Assembly (NCBI RefSeq): GCF_002078605.1
Contig: NZ_MSJR01000008.1
Span: forward strand, 124,001 to 188,000
Length of the DNA: 64,000 nucleotides
Direction of reading: 5' to 3'
Source: Salegentibacter sediminis
GTDB taxonomy: Bacteria > Bacteroidota > Bacteroidia > Flavobacteriales > Flavobacteriaceae
This document shows positions 62,317 through 64,000 of this stretch, piece after piece. Position 1 is the first letter of the stretch, and each line of letters starts with the position of its first letter. Made by a program: the position numbers and the translations under genes. A model generated the notes under the pieces. The model was not told the origin of the DNA. It ran no database searches and was given only the letters and a program-made list of their open reading frames with translations.

Positions 62317-63771
62317 TTAATCAGCTGAAAAGTTTCCTTTAAAAATTGATAATTTAAGTTGCTCATATCTGGAATCCAATGAACTAAAATCTACTTCTTT
62401 ACTTCTAAGATGCTTATCAAAAAATAAAGTCACTAATTTACTGGTAATTTCAATACCTAACCCGGGCTCAATATCTCCGGCCTGGTTAAGAGCCTCCAAC
62501 GGAATCATAAAAGGAATATCCATAAAACTGCTATGGCCGGTATTCATTATTTTGGCTTCATAGAAGGCCACATTACTTTTATTGATATATGCATGAGAAT
62601 TTAGATCTTCTTTTTCTTCTGGCCAGTCTGCTGAAATAAATAGAAAAGGATCATCAAAGCTGGTATCGACAATGCGCCCCCATTGTACCCCATCAATATT
62701 TGTTCCGGCTTTTACCCTATCGTTAGTAAGAAGTGTTTCCCCTGCTGCTCCCCCACCTCTGGAATGACCAAATACTCCTATTCGTTCCTGATCTAACTTT
62801 CCCTCAAAAAAACCGGATTTATTCCAGGTTTCAATGTTATTAACCACATCTGAGAGATCTTGAGCCCAGCGCTCTATTATATCTTTTACAAAATAATTTT
62901 TCAGGCCTTTTCTCACTATAGGATGGCGTTCTTCAAATGAAAGGCCATTTTTAAAAGAAGCTATCACCGGCTCCATATCTTTCCAGGTGCCCGCTTCAAT
63001 ATTTTGGGCATAATTATAATCGAAGTAAACTTCAGTTCCATCAGGAAATGTACTCCCGGTGCTTTCATAAGTATGATTCACTGCAAAGACAACGTAACCC
63101 TGACTCACGATTGCTGATAACAAGGCATAATAATTATTAGCCTTGGAATTGTATCCATGGGAAAAAACCAGAACCGGAAATTTTCCATCAGCAATAGTAG
63201 CCTTCCTAAATACATGGGTTTCAATTAAATCTAAATAATTAAAAGTAGAATTGGGTAATCCATATTTCTGGGCGAAGCCATGCCTCCCACCTTTATCAAT
63301 ATATGGATCCATTTCTGTACCTCTGTCGTTGGAAGGATACCAAACTTTAACCATCAGTTTGCGGTTGTCAGTTTCATTCTCCGTAATAACTTCTTCCCGG
63401 TCCAATTCTAAAAATATATCCCTGGTTCCCACAGCATACGTACCCTTAGGTTCCGGAAGCTCAAAAACAGGTAAAACTGAAGGAAGAAAAATACCCAGTG
63501 CTAATAAAAGTATTAGTCCGGCTCCTTTTAAAATTTTGATGGAAGTTCTTGATTGCTGCTTTGAGTGCACCAGTTCATTTACTAAAGCAATCAACCAGAT
63601 CAAATAAGCAGGGATCATTTGCCATCTATAGCCTTCAAATAAAAAATGAAGCAACACCACAAATACTAATATTCCTATTCCATATGGTCTTTTAATATTT
63701 TTCTGGAAAAACAGATTTGAGAGGAGTAAAATAATTGATGTACTTAATAAAATAATTTCAAATACCTGCAT
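62317..63771 (-). CDS. Membrane-anchored alpha/beta hydrolase, PAF-acetylhydrolase-like
   Basis: The 484-residue protein has three to four N-terminal membrane segments (about 5-22, 30-46, 50-66 and 83-103) followed by an alpha/beta hydrolase domain with GHSRGGG (nucleophile S337), a likely acid D360 (TNIDGVQWG) and histidine H413 (NTGHSSFMD). The oxyanion region FSHGYNS is near 204. The layout resembles the platelet-activating-factor acetylhydrolase-like family. Substrate is unknown. It is upstream of, and probably transcribed with, the serine hydrolase and EamA genes. Confidence 0.88.
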   Translation of the reverse strand: MQVFEIILLSTSIILLLSNLFFQKNIKRPYGIGILVFVVLLHFLFEGYRWQMIPAYLIWLIALVNELVHSKQQSRTSIKILKGAGLILLLALGIFLPSVLPVFELPEPKGTYAVGTRDIFLELDREEVITENETDNRKLMVKVWYPSNDRGTEMDPYIDKGGRHGFAQKYGLPNSTFNYLDLIETHVFRKATIADGKFPVLVFSHGYNSKANNYYALLSAIVSQGYVVFAVNHTYESTGSTFPDGTEVYFDYNYAQNIEAGTWKDMEPVIASFKNGLSFEERHPIVRKGLKNYFVKDIIERWAQDLSDVVNNIETWNKSGFFEGKLDQERIGVFGHSRGGGAAGETLLTNDRVKAGTNIDGVQWGRIVDTSFDDPFLFISADWPEEKEDLNSHAYINKSNVAFYEAKIMNTGHSSFMDIPFMIPLEALNQAGDIEPGLGIEITSKLVTLFFDKHLRSKEVDFSSLDSRYEQLKLSIFKGNFSAD

Positions 63772-63927
63772 GTCTTACATATTTTGATTTATGCAAACAA
63801 TTTTAGGGATATCCTGAATTTGAACCAATGTAGAATCCATAACAAAACCTGCATTCTACCGATAAAACAAGGGTTCCAGGCGTTTTTGATAGCTATGGGG
63901 TGGAAGTTTGAAACTGAAATATTTTAT

Positions 63928-64000
63928 TTAAGATTTTTGCTGAAGGCTTTCTAAAGTTTCAATAGCTTGTTTTTTATAAGTTCTGCTTATAGGAAGAATG
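63928..64000 (-). CDS. C-terminal fragment, probable LytTR DNA-binding protein (window-truncated)
   Basis: An open minus-strand frame enters from the window edge and ends at TAA (63928-63930). Its 23 visible residues read ILPISRTYKKQAIETLESL..., which matches the end of LytTR domains (a conserved ISR-Y at the start of the final strand/helix). The rest lies outside the window. The family call is an inference from a short stretch. Confidence 0.5.
   Translation of the reverse strand, partial: ILPISRTYKKQAIETLESLQQKS

Overview
The window looks like a chromosomal segment of a marine or plant-polymer-degrading Flavobacteriaceae (Bacteroidota), close in style to Gramella/Christiangramia, Salegentibacter or Zunongwangia. 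The grounds are two complete SusC/SusD polysaccharide utilisation loci (PULs), Bacteroidota-type promoters (TTG then TAnnTTTG), A-rich rather than Shine-Dalgarno leaders, and typical flavobacterial families. Genus assignment is inference. No rRNA, tRNA, CRISPR array, phage or transposase gene was seen.

Region 1 (1-15.8 kb) is mostly housekeeping: two tiny acidic lipoproteins, an XRE/S24 LexA-like repressor with probable autoregulatory operators, an SDR oxidoreductase, a VanX-type D,D-dipeptidase, the SbcD-SbcC nuclease pair, a GAF sensor histidine kinase, a DUF808 membrane protein, an unusual cysteine-rich nitronate-monooxygenase-like protein, a cupin, a site-2 protease with CBS domains, an M20 amidohydrolase and a saccharopine-dehydrogenase-like protein.

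Region 2 (15.9-30.3 kb, minus strand) is PUL1. In transcription order it holds a membrane-bound LuxR-type regulator with a periplasmic propeller, SusC, SusD, a PKD-containing surface glycan-binding protein, a PKD-GH16 endo-glucanase lipoprotein and a rare GH3-GH16 fusion. This set predicts beta-1,3-glucan (laminarin) use. The intergenic space before the fusion gene carries two strong palindromes. The leader of the regulator contains a pseudoknot-capable stretch followed by an intrinsic-terminator-like hairpin.

Region 3 (30.7-35.9 kb) holds a DUF1232 protein, a PLP-dependent decarboxylase, small membrane proteins, a PAP2 phosphatase and a beta-lactamase-fold serine hydrolase. Region 4 (36.1-50.7 kb) is PUL2: a second propeller regulator on the minus strand, divergent from SusC, SusD, GH30, a SusE/F-like lipoprotein, a second GH30 and GH3. 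This content resembles the beta-1,6-glucan PUL of Bacteroides thetaiotaomicron. The two loci together should handle the beta-1,3 backbone and beta-1,6 branches of laminarin or fungal-type glucans.

Region 5 (50.9-56.1 kb) is a tightly coupled five-gene operon: an acetyl-CoA-synthetase-like ligase, E1 alpha, E1 beta and E2 of a 2-oxo-acid (or acetoin) dehydrogenase complex, and a stand-alone acyl carrier protein. No E3 is present. This is the most unusual system in the window. Region 6 (56.1-64 kb) has dispersed palindromic repeats, a LytTR response regulator, two secreted proteins of unknown function, an NAD-dependent epimerase-like protein, an EamA transporter, a class C beta-lactamase-like hydrolase, a membrane-anchored alpha/beta hydrolase, and the C-terminal end of a probable second LytTR regulator cut by the window edge.
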